The position numbers and the translations under genes are program-made. Shown in pieces: positions 10,962 to 22,229 of a DNA stretch of 64,000 nt. The number at the start of each line of letters is the position of its first letter. The stretch's first letter is position 1. The DNA comes from Ursus arctos (taxonomy: Eukaryota > Chordata > Mammalia > Carnivora > Ursidae): contig NW_026623078.1 of NCBI RefSeq assembly GCF_023065955.2, forward strand, positions 9,992,199-10,056,198, read 5' to 3'. The notes under the pieces are model-generated. The model did not search any database. It saw only the letters and a program-made list of their open reading frames with translations, and was not told the origin of the DNA.

Positions 10962-11846
10962 ATGCCAAGACAGAGGAATTTATCCCAGGTGAAAGAATAA
11001 GATAAGGCCACAGCTAGAGAAACAGATATAAGTAACATGCCTAATGGAGAATTTGAAGCAACAATCATAAGGATACTCTGGGCTTGAGAAAGGAATAGAA
11101 GACATCAGTAAGACCCTTACCACAGAAATAAAAGAGTTAAAAAAGAATCAATCAGAGATGAAAAATACAATAAATGAGATAGGAAAGAGGCTTCATGCAA
11201 TGAACAGAAGTCTAGAAGAAGCAGAGGATAAATTAATGACCTACAAGTCAAAATAGTGGAAAATAATGAAGCTGGACAAAAGAGAGAGAATGACGGAACA
11301 CAAGAAAAGACTTTGGGAACTCAGAAACTCCATCAAACATAATAACATTTGTATTAAAAGAGTCTCAGAAGAAGAGAGAGAAAAGGGGGCAGAAAATTTA
11401 TTTCAGGAAGTATTAGCAGAAAACATCCATTATCTGGGTAATGAAACAGACATCCAGATCCCTGAGGTACAAAAACCCCCATCAAAATCAACAAAAGCAG
11501 GCAAACACCAAAACATATTGCAATTAAATTTGCAAAATACAGCAACAAAGAAAAAATCTTAAAAGTATTAAGACAAAAGAAGTCCCTAACTTACAAGGAA
11601 AGATCAATTAGGCTACCTGGAGATTTCTCAACAGAAACTTGGCAAGCCTGAAGAAAGTGTCATGATATATTCAAAGTGCTCAATGGGAAAAACCTGCAGC
11701 CAAGAATACTCTATCCAGTAATGCTATCACTCAGAATAGAAGGAGATAAAGTTTCCCAGACAAACAAAAACCAAAGGAGTTCATGGGAGAAGAACTCCAG
11801 AAACAACCAAACAAGTAATAAAATGGCACTAAATATAAATCTATCA
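10962..11846 (+). pseudogene. L1 ORF1 of the young carnivore L1, disrupted
   Basis: The ATG at 10962 opens a frame beginning MPRQRNLSQVKE, which looks like a carnivore L1 ORF1p start, but a TAA at 10998-11000 ends it after 12 codons. Further open pieces (11266-11562 and 11676-11879) lie in differing frames. They carry ORF1p-like stretches such as 'NLFQEVLAENI' and 'GKNLQPRILYPVML'. ORF1p coats L1 RNA and acts as a chaperone in retrotransposition. This copy cannot make it. Confidence 0.82.
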
Positions 11847-11857
11847 ATAATTACTCT

Positions 11858-12064
11858 AAGGACTGCCTGGGTTGTATAGTCGGTTAAGCATCTGACTCTT
11901 GGTTTCAGCACAAGTCATGATCTCAGGATCATGAGAACGAGCCCCACATCAGGCTCTGTGCTCAGGGCAGAGTCTGCTTAAGACTCTGTCTCCTTCCCTC
12001 TCTCTGTCACTATTCCTCCCTCCCTTTCGCTCTCTAAAATAAATAAATAAGTCTTATAAAAAAT
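11858..12064 (+). mobile_element. CAN SINE, older type
   Basis: Sense SINE (CTGCCTGGGTTGTATAGTCG) with target duplication AATAATTACTCT at 11846-11857 and 12065-12076, inside the young L1 near the ORF1/ORF2 junction. The SINE is therefore younger than that L1. Confidence 0.93.
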
Positions 12065-12281
12065 AATAATTACTCTGAATGTAAATGGAATAACACTCCA
12101 ATCAAAAGACATGAAGTGTCAGAATGGATAAAAAAAAAAAATCTATATGCTGCCTACAAGAGACTCATTTTAGACCTAAGAACACCTGCAGATTGAAAGT
12201 GTAGGAATGGAGAAACATTTATCATGCAAATGGGTGTAAGAAAGTTGGAGAAGTAATACTTGTATCAGACAAGTAGACTTT

Positions 12282-13340
12282 TTTCCTTGCATTATTTTTA
12301 TCCTGCTTTGGTATCAGGGTAGTACTGGCCTCATGGAATGATTTTGAATGTGTTCACTCTATTCTATTATTTGTAAGATTTTGATAAAGATTGTCATTGA
12401 TTATTTTTTTAAATGTTTGGTAGAATTCACCAATGAAACTATGTGGTCTTGGGCTTTCTGTGCTGGGAGATTCTTGATTCCTAATTCAAGGTTCATTCTT
12501 GTTATTGGTTTAAAGAGGTTTCCTATTTCTTGGATTCATGATTCATGATTTAATCTTGGTAAGCTACGCATTTTTAGGAATTATGTTTGATTTTTTTTCC
12601 CCCAGGTATCTGATTTACATAGTTCTGTGGTTATCTGTTGTATTCGTTTTCTCTTCCATTTTTCATTTTAATTTTTGAGTCTTCTGTCTTTTTTTGTTAC
12701 TTAATATAGCTAAAGCATTACTTTTACAAAAAGCATAATTTTGTCTATTTTTTGGAAAAACTGGTCATTACTTTCAATGGTATGTTATTTATTCTGGTCT
12801 CTATTGTATTTATTTCTGATTTTTCTTTGTTATTTTCTTCCTCCACTAAATTTCAGCCAAGGTTCTTTTTCTAGTCCTTTGTAGTATAATATTAAGTTGC
12901 TTAAACTTTCTTCTTAATACAAGCATTTATACCATAAATTTCACTGTAACATCTGCTTTTGCTGCATCCCATAGGTTTTAGAATACTGTTTTTTCTTTTT
13001 CTTTTGTACTGAGACGTATTTTGATTTGCGATTTGATTTCTTGTTTGACCCATTGCTTGTGCAACAATGTGTTGCTTAATATTTACATATTAAATATTTC
13101 ATATTTACATTTTAGATATTCCAGCTTTATCTTATTGCCAATCTTTAGTTTTGTACCCTTGTAGTTGGAAAATATACTAGGTATGATTTTAGTCTTCTTA
13201 AATTTGTAATATTTGTTATGTCTCTTTTTATGTGATTTAAACGGGGTTTTTTGCACCTGAAAAAAAATGTATATTCTATTTTTCTTGGATGGAATGTTTT
13301 ATATATATCTTTTAGAAATACACATTCTGAAGAATCCTTC
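12282..13340 (-). pseudogene. L1 ORF2 segment, inverted
   Basis: Antisense ORF2 spanning roughly the endonuclease end to the early reverse-transcriptase region. It shows GGTATCAGGGTAGTACTGGC at 12310, TGTTTGGTAGAATTCACCA at 12414 and TTTGCTGCATCCCATAGG at 12957. Its ORF2 content follows on from where the sense part stops at 12281, so it looks like an inversion within one element rather than an unrelated L1. Confidence 0.75.
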
Positions 13341-13606
13341 TAATAAAAAAATGTTCTTGTTGAAAAAAATAATAACTTTAACTGATGGTACTTTTTAACA
13401 TAAAGAATATCAGAGGGGAGGTGGGTGGAGTGATGGGTGAAACAGGTGAAGGGGATTAAAAGTACACTCATGATGAGTATTGAAGATGATATATAGAATT
13501 GTTGAATCACTATATTATACACCTGAAACTAATATAACACTATATGTTAACTATATTGGAATTAAAAGTAAAAATTTAAAAAAAGATTAAAAAAAGAAGT
13601 ATCTTG

Positions 13607-14077
13607 AAACAAGTGAAAATGGAGCAAAACATACCAGACATGATGGGATGTTGCAAAAGCAACCCCATGAGGGAATTTTATAGTAATAAATGCCTACATT
13701 AAAAAACAGATACATACTCTAATAAATAACCTCACCTTATACCTCAAGGAACTACAAAAAAGGAGAATAAATTAAGTGCAAAGTTAGCAGAGAGAAGGAA
13801 ATAACAAGATCAGAGCAGAAATAAATAATATAAAGGTAAGGAAAACAATAGAAAATATCAGTAAAACTAAGAGCAGCCTTTTTGAAAAGATAAAATTGAC
13901 AAACATTAGCTAGACTAAGAAAAAAGTAGAAGCCCCAAGTAAAATAAGAAAGAAGAGGCATTACAACCAATGCCATATAAATACATAGAATTATAAGAGA
14001 CTACTATGAACATCTACTATATGCCAATAAATTGGATAATCTAAAATAAATGGATAAATTATTAGGAACAGATGACT
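13607..14077 (+). pseudogene. L1MA-like ORF2 relic, resumed after the young L1
   Basis: Sense ORF2 continues from 10784 without a gap in L1 order: AAACAAGTGAAAATGGAGCA, then CTCAAGGAACTAC, then ATAAGAGACTACTATGAACA, up to AATGGATAAATT. It stops abruptly at 14077 at the next L1 insertion. Confidence 0.78.
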
Positions 14078-14712
14078 TTTAGTACTATGTTGAACAACAG
14101 TGGTGAGAGTGGGCATCCTTGTCATGTTCCTGACATTAAGAGAAAAGCTTTCAGTTTTTTCTAATTGAGAATGATATTCGCTGTGGACTTTTTGTAGATG
14201 GCTTTTATGATATTGAGGTATGTTCCCTTTATCCCTACACTGTGGACAGTTTTAATCAAGAAAGGATGCTGTATTTTGTCAAATGCTTTTTCTGCATCAA
14301 TTGAGAGGATCATATGATTCTTGTCCTTTTTTTTTATTAATGGGATTGATTGCTTTGCAAATGTTGAACCACCCTTGCTTCCAAGGAATAAATCCCATTT
14401 GGTCATGGTGAATAATCCTCATCTGTGTAATATAAGAAATAGTGCAGAGGATCATAAGGGAAGGGAGGGAAAACTGGATAGGAAGAAATCAGAGAGGGAG
14501 ACAACCCTTTAGAGACTCTTATCTATGGGAAACAAATTGAGGGTTGCTAATGTGGTGGGGGGGGGAGATCAAGTAACTGGGTGATGGACATTAAGGAGGG
14601 CACATGATGTGATGAGCACTGGGTGTTTTATGCAACTGATGAATTGTTGAAGACTACATCTGAAACTAATGATGTACTATGTGTTGGCTAATTGAATTTA
14701 AAAAAAAGAAAT
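14078..14712. mobile_element. Young L1, 5'-inverted (twin-primed), in the L1MA host
   Basis: 14078 to about 14422 is antisense reverse-transcriptase sequence. About 14425-14712 is the sense carnivore L1 3' end (GGGTTGCTAATGTGG..., ATGTGATGAGCACTGGGTGT, A-rich tail). Antisense-then-sense is the layout expected of twin priming. No target duplication is seen, and more than 1 kb of host ORF2 is missing at this point. Confidence 0.82.
14161..14406 (-). pseudogene. L1 ORF2 reverse-transcriptase motif A fragment
   Basis: An 81-codon minus-strand frame contains '[15 protein letters not shown]', the L1 RT motif A with its first catalytic aspartate, followed by '[18 protein letters not shown]'. The YADD box (motif C) is not present. 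This is the inverted 5' part of the insertion and has no start or complete domain. Confidence 0.88.
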
Positions 14713-16117
14713 ATATGGGAGATGTTATAATCAAAATTCCAATCATGTTTTTCACAGAAATGGAGAAAACAATCCTAAAATTTGTGTGAATCCACAAAAG
14801 ACTTTAAACAGCCAAACAACAAACAACATTGAGAAAGAAGATCAAAGCTAGAGGTATCACCCTTCCTCGTTTCAAACCATACTACAAAGCTATAATAATG
14901 AAATTAATATGGTACTGGAATAAAAACAGACATAAAGACTAATGAAACAAAACTGAGCCCTATAAATAAACCTCCACATACACATTCAACAAATATTTGT
15001 CAATGAGCTATGAATGTTTAATGGGAAAAGGACAGTCTCTTCAATAAATGGTATTAGGAAAACTGGATAACCAAATACAGAAAAATGAAATTGGACCCTT
15101 ATCTTACACTACTCACAAAAATTAACTGGAAATGGATTGAAGACTTGAACATAAGACTTGATAATATAAAACTCTTAGAGGAAAAGATAGGGAAGAAGCT
15201 CCCTTTTTAGCAACAATTTTTTTGTCTGTGATACCAAAGCATAAGCAATAAAAAGTAAAAGTAAACAAGTGGGACTACATCAAACTAAACAATCTCTGTA
15301 CTGCAAGAGAAACAATTAACAAAATGGAAAGTCAACCTATGGAATGGGAGAAAATATTTTCAAACCTTATATCAGGTAAGGCATTAATATCCAAAATACA
15401 TAAAGAACCCATACAACTCAATAACAAAACGAACAAACAAAAAGACTTAAAAATGGGCAGAGGAACTAAATCAACATTTGTCAAAGAAGACATCCAGGGG
15501 TGTCTGGGTGGCTCAGTCAGTTAAGTGTCTGTCTTCAGCTCAGGTCATGATTCCAGGGTCCTGAGATCAAGCCCTGCATCAGGCTCCCTGCTCGCGGGAA
15601 GCCTGCTTCTCCCTCTCCCTCTGCCTCTCTCCCAGCTTGTGCATACTCTTTCACTCTCTCTCAAATAAATAAATAAAATCTTTTTTAAAAAAATAAAGAA
15701 GACATCCAAATGGCCAACAGGTACATGAAAAGATGCTCAGCATCATTAATTATCAGGGAAATGCCAAATCAAAACTTCAATGAGTTATCACCTCACATCC
15801 ATTAAATGGCTATCATCAAGGGACAAGAGTTAATAACTGTTGACAGGCAGGTGGTGAAAAGGTAACCCTCATGCACTGTTGGTGGGAATGTAAATTGTTG
15901 CAGTCACTATGGAAAACAGTATGGAGGTTTTTCCAAAAATTAAAAATAGAACTACCATATAATCCAACAATCTCCATTCTTGGTATATATCCAAAGAAAA
16001 TGAAAACAGGATATTGAAAAGATATCCACTCTCTCATGTTTATTGCAGAATTATTTTCAATAGCCAAGGTATGGAAACAGCCTAAGTGTCCATCAATGTA
16101 TTAATGGATAAAGAAAA
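14713..16117 (+). pseudogene. L1MA-like ORF2 C-terminal region
   Basis: Sense ORF2 resumes at the region after RT and runs to the end of ORF2: ATCAAAATTCCAATCATG (14731), GAAAACTGGATAACC (15057), AATGGGAGAAAATATTTTCA (15342), GGTGGGAATGTAAATTGTTG (15881), CCTAAGTGTCCATCAATG (16081). The SINE at 15497-15694 interrupts it. Frames are broken throughout. Confidence 0.82.
15497..15694 (+). mobile_element. CAN SINE with exact 14-bp TSD
   Basis: Sense SINE (GGGGTGTCTGGGTGGCTCAG). AAAGAAGACATCCA is exact at 15483-15496 and 15695-15708 and belongs to the L1 ORF2 target. Confidence 0.96.

Positions 16118-16121
<4 letters not shown>

Positions 16122-16180
<59 letters not shown>
16122..16180. repeat. 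(TA)n microsatellite within L1
   Basis: About 29 uninterrupted TA units. They lie where L1 ORF2 normally reads '...gaatggataaa...tatata...atgga', just before ATATTATGCAGCC. They therefore arose by expansion of the short TA stretch of the L1 itself. Confidence 0.97.
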
Positions 16181-16186
<6 letters not shown>

Positions 16187-16680
16187 TGCAGCCATGAGAA
16201 AGAAGAAAAGCCCATCATTTGCAAAAGCATGGATGGACTTTGAGGGCATTAGCTAAATGAGATAAGTGAGACAGAGAAGGATAAATACCATATAATATCA
16301 CTAAATTGTGGAATCTAAAAAAGCCAAATTTGTAGAAACTGAGTAGAATGATGGTAGAGGGTAGGGAAATTGGGGAGAAATTGTTAAAGGATACAAATTG
16401 GGAATCTGTAGATAAATAAGTTCTGGAGATCTAGCACACAGCATACTGATTATAGTCAACATTGCTGTATTATACACTTCAAAGTTCCTGATCTTACATG
16501 TTCTCACCACAAAAAAAGAAATTATTATATATATATATTATTATTATAATTATGTGATGTGTTAGCTAATGTTTCAGTGGTAATCATATTGTAACATATA
16601 AATGTATCAAATCAACATGTTATACACCTTGAACTTATACAATGATATATGTGAATTATATCTCAATTGTTTAAAAATTT
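16181..16680 (+). mobile_element. L1MA-like 3' end
   Basis: End of ORF2 and 3' UTR of the sense L1, ending with ATTATATCTCAATTGTTT followed by a weak A-rich end. A smaller TA/TTA run lies at 16524-16552. Confidence 0.78.
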
Positions 16681-16828
16681 CTAATTATAAATAATTCTGA
16701 AAGTTTTCTCTAATTCATAACTACTCACTTTCCTAGGATAATATTATACTTATTAATTTGCTACTAATAACTTAGTTTTATTTTTCAGTGTTGATCTTTT
16801 ATTTTTCACATATTAAAATATTTCACAG

Positions 16829-17051
16829 GGGCGCCTGGGTGGCACAGCGGTTAAGCGTCTGCCTTCAGCTCAGGGCGTGATCCCGGCGTTATGGGATCGA
16901 GTCCCATATCAGGCTCCTCCGCTGTGAGCCTGCTTCTTCCTCTCCCACTCCCCCTGCTTGTGTTCCCTCTCTCGCTGGCTGTCTCTATCCTGTCAAATAA
17001 ATAAATAAAAATCTTCAAATAAAATAAATAAATAAATAAATAAATAAAAAT
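16829..17051 (+). mobile_element. CAN SINE, young arctoid type, 14-bp TSD
   Basis: Sense SINE with intact CpGs (GGGCGCCTGGGTGGCACAGC...) and a long AAAT-repeat tail. The target duplication AAAATATTTCACAG is exact at 16815-16828 and 17052-17065. Among the youngest insertions here. Confidence 0.97.
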
Positions 17052-17065
17052 AAAATATTTCACAG

Positions 17066-18261
17066 ATTGGGTACTTTTCTTAAATAAGTACATTTTTAAA
17101 CTACCCAGAGAAAATGTAATAATTACTATTTAGCAACAGAACTGATCCAAGTAAGTATGTGTAAGTATCCAAGTAAGTATATACATATATATGTGTGTGT
17201 ATACACATATATATTTCAAGTCCCTTTGAATATTTTAGAAGAAAATGTTGCGCACTAATAAAAACCCCTTGACAATTTTCTCATCTGTTTCATTCCTGAA
17301 ATTTAATCAGGACAGTTAAGATTTGCTATCTCTGTTATTATCTACTAAAACATATTTACAAAAGCAGGGTACTTATAATATTCTATGAACCCTGCTATTA
17401 TTCCAGAAGTCTCCCCTTTCCCATCATGTTAAAACTACTCAGCACCAAAGAGACCTTCTTTGGTATTCTGGGTTTTCCTTCCTTATTTCTTTGTTCGCAC
17501 AGTGTTTTGACATAGAGTGTTTTCTTAGTGTCCTTGATACCAGCTTTCAAAAGCAATAGAATATGAAATTATTTTAAACTTCATGCTCTTAGCTTTTAAT
17601 GTCTTCTACAAATGAACTGTGTTGGTTAGAGAAATAAAACAATCTGTCTCCATGTCTTCTCTCATCTTTTCCAAATCCAAATTCATCAACCCCAGGACTT
17701 TCTTATACAACAAATCAATATAGCACGAGATGTTTTTTACTGTCAATAATAAAGTAGAGTGTGTGAAATGGATTAATGTGGCCAGAGATACATTTGATAT
17801 GTGAATATAAGCAGTGCTACTCTGAGATGTTAGTAGGTGAAGGTGTCCTATAAGGGGACTCTACAAAATGATAGTGACAGAACTTTGAAGTTATAGAAAT
17901 TACAGAGGAAATGGCATTTCCTGGACTATTTTTAGTAAGGATGGTATTGTCGATTCAGTTTTTAATAGAAAATAGAAGTTTGTTTTCAAACATATGATTC
18001 CCTACTTTTTGGTCCAAAATTAAATTTAATCAGCTGGAGAGCTGATTCATTTATTCTGATGTATTCTTGTTCTTTCTTTTGACCAAGAATTGCATTTCAA
18101 AGATGCCAGGGCACAGATAGATGGAGAACTGTTGTAGGTATTTTCTGTACTATTTGACTTTCAACCCTGCACAAGTATTAATTTGATCAGAATCAATTGT
18201 ACATAACATTTTCCTATTACTAATATATGATAAAAGTACCATATCTAGTGCTATATTTATT
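17066..18261. other. Unassigned stretch
   Basis: No gene, RNA or repeat recognised, apart from a short ATATATGTGTGTGTATACAC-type run at about 17180-17213. Could hold unique or regulatory sequence. Confidence 0.5.
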
Positions 18262-18460
18262 AGCTAGAGAAAAGAAACTATTCAGTATGTGGTTAATGTG
18301 TAACTGGCTAAGTATTTGGAAAAATAAAGTTAGATTCTTACCTTATGTCACCAAAATGGATTCCAACTGGAATAAAAATTTACATAAAAAATTAAACTAT
18401 AAAATACAGGGGAACATATTTAAGGAAGAAGGCATTTTTTTTCCCATATAATACTTAAGG
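18262..18460 (+). mobile_element. Old L1 ORF2 fragment, sense
   Basis: Decayed L1 ORF2 late region: GTAACTGGCTAAGTATTTGG, then TTACCTTATGTCACCAAAAT, then AAACTATAAAATACAGGGGA. A frame stays open for 74 codons (18227-18451) but it is an L1 relic. Confidence 0.6.
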
Positions 18461-18849
18461 TTAAAATGGGAAGTCAGGATCAACAGAATTAAATACATAA
18501 CAATTTAGAAATCTATATATTACAAATAGATCACAAGTAAAACAGAAACTATGAAAGCATCTGACCATTATAAGACAAAGAATTACCGGTCTTCTGAAGA
18601 ATGAACATTTTTCAAAAATCCATGGGAAATGTTGAGCATCTTGGTAGACACTTGGGCAAAACTTTGGAAGAGCTAATTTAGATGAAAATAAATTCAATCA
18701 TACATAGATGGAGAAAATTAATTTCTCTGGCAAAATTTGAAATTAAAAAATTTGTTAAGATAATTAGACACTATTTATTGCTTCTGAAAGTATAAATAAT
18801 GCCTAGTTTTGATATGGGTTGTAAATTTTGGATTATTTTCTATGAAATA
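18461..18849. other. Unassigned stretch, possibly decayed L1
   Basis: AT-rich sequence after the L1 fragment. No confident match and no gene. Confidence 0.4.
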
Positions 18850-19900
18850 TACTTACAAAAGAACACATAAAACGAACACTGAAGATTAGCAGCAGTGTAC
18901 CCATTACCCAGTTTAAGACACAGAACAAATTGGTACCTCACATGTCCTGGGGTAACCATCACATCTTCCTCTGTTTATCCTGAATTTTGTGTTATGATAA
19001 CTCATTTTTTTAAATAGTTATATTTCCAATATATTGTACATCTTTACAATATATATATATCATTTATTGCATTACATTAAACAATCTGTCATTTCTTTTA
19101 TTAACAATTTTGCATACTCTAAGTTTCTTTCTTTGACTTGCTACTGTCTGGTAACATAAATGTTTTGAACTTTATCCACATTGTTGCTCTTAGTTGTAGT
19201 TCATTCATTTGTGAAGTGGTATAGCTGCACTCAAATATATGTATACATTTTACTCCCAACAGAGACATTTATATTTAGGCAGTTTCTTTTCTTTTTCCTT
19301 TAATGTTTCTATGAGAAATCCTACAATTTGCCTTAAAATGTCACATATGCAAAAGTTGCTCTAAGGTAGATATATTTAAGAGCCAAATAGCTAGGCCATA
19401 AAGTTTGTGCATTATCATTTTTATAGGTAATGTCCATTTTTTTTCCAAAGTGGTTGTTGTGGTTTATATTTTTATTAGCCACGGCTGAGTTGCTGTTGCC
19501 TCACATCCTGTTGACTTTTAACTTTTTTTTTTTTAACTATCTGACAACGTTTTCCCAATTAGATGTACATATAATGCTCTCTCGTTTTGATCTTGATTTG
19601 CGTGTTTGTGATTACTAATGATGTGTGTATCTTCCTAGAATTTGGAGTCATTTGTGTTTGCTCTTCTGTGAAATTTGTTTCCTTTGGTCATTTTTCTAAT
19701 AGGCTATTGTTACTATTATTTATTAATTTTATCAGTATCGGATCATAATGTGTCAGTTATATAATTTCCAAATATCTGCACATTTTGCGGCTTCTCTTTT
19801 CTTTTCACATTCTTCATGATCTGTTTCTAAGAACAGTAATTATTAATGCTATCTAATCTTTCAAATATTTCCTTTATTATTTGAAAAATCTGTGCATCAT
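18850..19900 (-). mobile_element. Old L1 (L1MC/ME-like) 3' portion, antisense
   Basis: Antisense L1 3' UTR and ORF2 end can be followed in order: AGTGTACCCATTACCCAGTT (18892), TGAATTTTGTGTTATGAT, CCAAAGTGGTTGTTGTGG (19445), TGATTACTAATGATGTGT (19608), TTTGCTCTTCTGTGAAATTT. It is heavily diverged, so the subfamily is uncertain. Confidence 0.65.
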
Positions 19901-20384
19901 TGGTAATCCATTACCTCACCTGAAGTCATAAAAGCAGACTCAGGTCAAGTTGGATAACATAACCATTTACTATGTCACTGACCTATATCCATAGTTTATT
20001 TTTTGCATATTTGTTCTTTGCATTTTTTTTTTTTGTAAGATCATGAGCATGGTAGTTAAATTAGGTAATTGGGACCAATGCTTCTACTGAGAATAACTGG
20101 TAAAACTGGAAAAACATTTTTAAAAATAACATGAATTAGAAAACTACAAGGAAATGAACTATTGTAGTCAAGATCCAAGGAAGAAATCACAGAGAGATGA
20201 TATTTGGCATCATTTTTCCCCAGCACATTACCAGTTCCATAGGAAGCATCTGAGAACACAGCAGAGCTTTCCATGAGGCCAGGGCCTACCAGGAAGGGGG
20301 TTGGGGGTGCTGACAAACTCGCTTTGGGGATTCCATGTCAAATCCACCTGCAAGTCCTCTACGTACAACCTCTAAAACCAAATA
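19901..20384. other. Unassigned stretch
   Basis: No gene or recognised repeat. The 86-codon minus frame at 20056-20316 has no recognisable domain. Confidence 0.45.
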
Positions 20385-20832
20385 GATCATTTTTATTATA
20401 ATTAAGATTGAGTCATCTCCCTATTTAAAATCTGTCAAGACTTCTCCTTGTGTGTGAAATAAAATCCAATCCCCATCCTCTCAGTCTCCCCTGGGCCCCA
20501 AGTAGAAAGTCTGTAATGGTTTGCCCCCAGATTTTCACAGTATTATTTCGATTTTCACCTTTAGATCTCAATTCAAGTTTTTACCTTTTCTGAGAATTTC
20601 CCCAACCACCCAACTGAAATTATCCATCAAACATCATTGACATTAAGCACATCATTTCACCACATAACCTTTTTTATTTCTTCGAAGTATGGATCACTGC
20701 CTGAAACTGCCTTGTTCAGTATCTCACAGCCCGTGAGAGGCGGGACGTTGGCTGCCCGTATTCACTGTTGTACATGCTGTGCCAACACAATAGCTGGGGT
20801 GTAACATGCACTGAATAAACACTTGTGGAATA
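20385..20832 (+). mobile_element. L2 LINE, 3' portion, sense
   Basis: Decayed L2 in sense: AAATAAAATCCAATCCCCAT, later TTTCTGAGAATTTCCCCAAC, and the typical ending TGCACTGAATAAACACTTGT (20809). An ancient mammalian repeat with no coding content left. Confidence 0.65.
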
Positions 20833-21853
20833 GTCTATTGATGTCTGCTGCACACGCGTTGACTCACCACGCCCTTCCAATCAGCACAAACAACAGAGAG
20901 TTGAAGGGTTTTGTTTTTCCTCACAGGTCACAAGTATTTCTTCTTCCTTCACCTATGTTGACTGTTCTGTTTTACATTTACTGTGGTTTGGTGAGCTCAG
21001 TGGAAATAGGTTATTCTGAGATAATCTAAGAAAATAGTCACAGAAATCTCACCCATCCAAATGAGATAGAGAAGGTTTTCTTCATTTATAACTAAAGAGC
21101 CTACATATGCCCTTACAAGTGGCAATAGCAGTGTTTCCTGAGTGCAGCGAGGGGCAGCTCATCTATTTCCCCTCATCACCCTCCTCTACATCTGACTGCC
21201 TTCTCTTCTTCTCCTCACACTCTTAGAACAATGATAGTAATATCTAATTACTCCCTTCCCTTTACTTCTTTTGTACCCGTGTTTTGTTAATTTCACCTCC
21301 CACCCACTCGCCTCCTGTCCAGTCCTCTGAAAATGGCTGTGAAGCATGTCACGTGCCATCTACTATCATAACTGGATGCACAACATTAGTTTTGTTTTTG
21401 CCTTTGTTTTTATAGAGTGGGAACTTTAATGGTTGGATTTTAATCTGTTATTTCCTAAGCAATTGATTTTTTTTTTCTGCATTAAACTGTATTTATTTCA
21501 TGCTCAGTGCAAGTGTGTGTGTGTCTGTGCATGTAGACAAGGAAGGCTGGGATCAGTTCTCCCCTCTCTGCGGCTTGATGTCCATCACAATTCACTGATA
21601 ACAGGGGAAGATTACAACTGGGGTCAATCACATCTTCAAGCTTGCTCATAAGCACATACTTAAAATGACAACTTTAGCTGAAAGCAAATACAAATGGGAG
21701 TAAGAAAAGATAAACTACATGTGCTTAAAACCTTGGTAAAACACAAACTAATTAGTAGACTGATACAAATACTTGCTTGACTAAAGACTGTCTGAAGCTA
21801 TTAGATTGTACATTTTATTATCTTGTGTGACACCAAATACTCCCCAGTGATTC
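20833..21853. other. Unassigned stretch
   Basis: Mostly unrecognised. It includes a pyrimidine-rich patch at 21160-21330 and a short TG run near 21510. No gene model is supported. Confidence 0.45.
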
Positions 21854-21868
21854 AAAACCTCCCAAATG

Positions 21869-22100
21869 CGATGCCTGCATGGCTCAGTTGGTTAAGCTTT
21901 TGCCTTCAGCTCAGGGTATGATCCCAGGGTCCTGGGATGGAGTCCTGAGTCTGGCTCCCTGCTCAGCAGGGAGTCTGCTTCCCCTGCTCTCTCTGCCCCT
22001 CTGCCCCGCTCATGCTCTCCCTCTTGCTCTCTCTCAAATAAATAAATAAAATCTAAAAAAACAAAAACAAAAACAAACAAAACAAAACAAAACAAAACAA
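21869..22100 (+). mobile_element. CAN SINE with exact 15-bp TSD and AAAAC tail
   Basis: Sense SINE with an expanded (AAAAC)n tail at about 22055-22100. The target duplication AAAACCTCCCAAATG is exact at 21854-21868 and 22101-22115. Confidence 0.96.
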
Positions 22101-22229
22101 AAAACCTCCCAAATGTATTTATCCACTCTAGTTTTAAAAATTTATCTTTTTGTCTAAATTCTGGCTTATGTCCCCATGAACATATATCAATGACTTTTAC
22201 TCTAACTGCAACATGGAAAGTTCCAATTA

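Larger units (their letters stand above)
10785..13593 (+). mobile_element. Young carnivore L1 with inverted middle segment
   Basis: The near-identical 13-mers AAGAAATATCTTG (10772-10784) and AAGAAGTATCTTG (13594-13606) flank the unit as a target-site duplication within the older L1. Order inside: 5' UTR end and ORF1 and ORF2 start in sense (10785 to about 12281), ORF2 sequence in antisense (12282 to about 13340), then the carnivore L1 3' UTR in sense with an A-rich tail (about 13350-13593). A SINE at 11858-12064 interrupts it. Much of ORF2 is absent. Confidence 0.8.
7862..16680 (+). mobile_element. L1MA-like LINE-1, sense, host of nested insertions
   Basis: One old L1 can be followed in sense order through several insertions: 5' region and ORF1 (7862 to about 9300), intergenic part and ORF2 start (about 9700-9982), endonuclease region (10193-10784), mid ORF2 (13607-14077), later ORF2 (14713-16200) and 3' UTR (to about 16680). 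The 3' UTR has the ATGTTCTCACCACAAAAAAA and TTATACACCTTGAACTTATA phrases typical of L1MA ends. More than 1 kb of ORF2 (reverse transcriptase) is missing at 14078/14713. Stops and frameshifts are everywhere. The 5' boundary is approximate. Confidence 0.8.
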
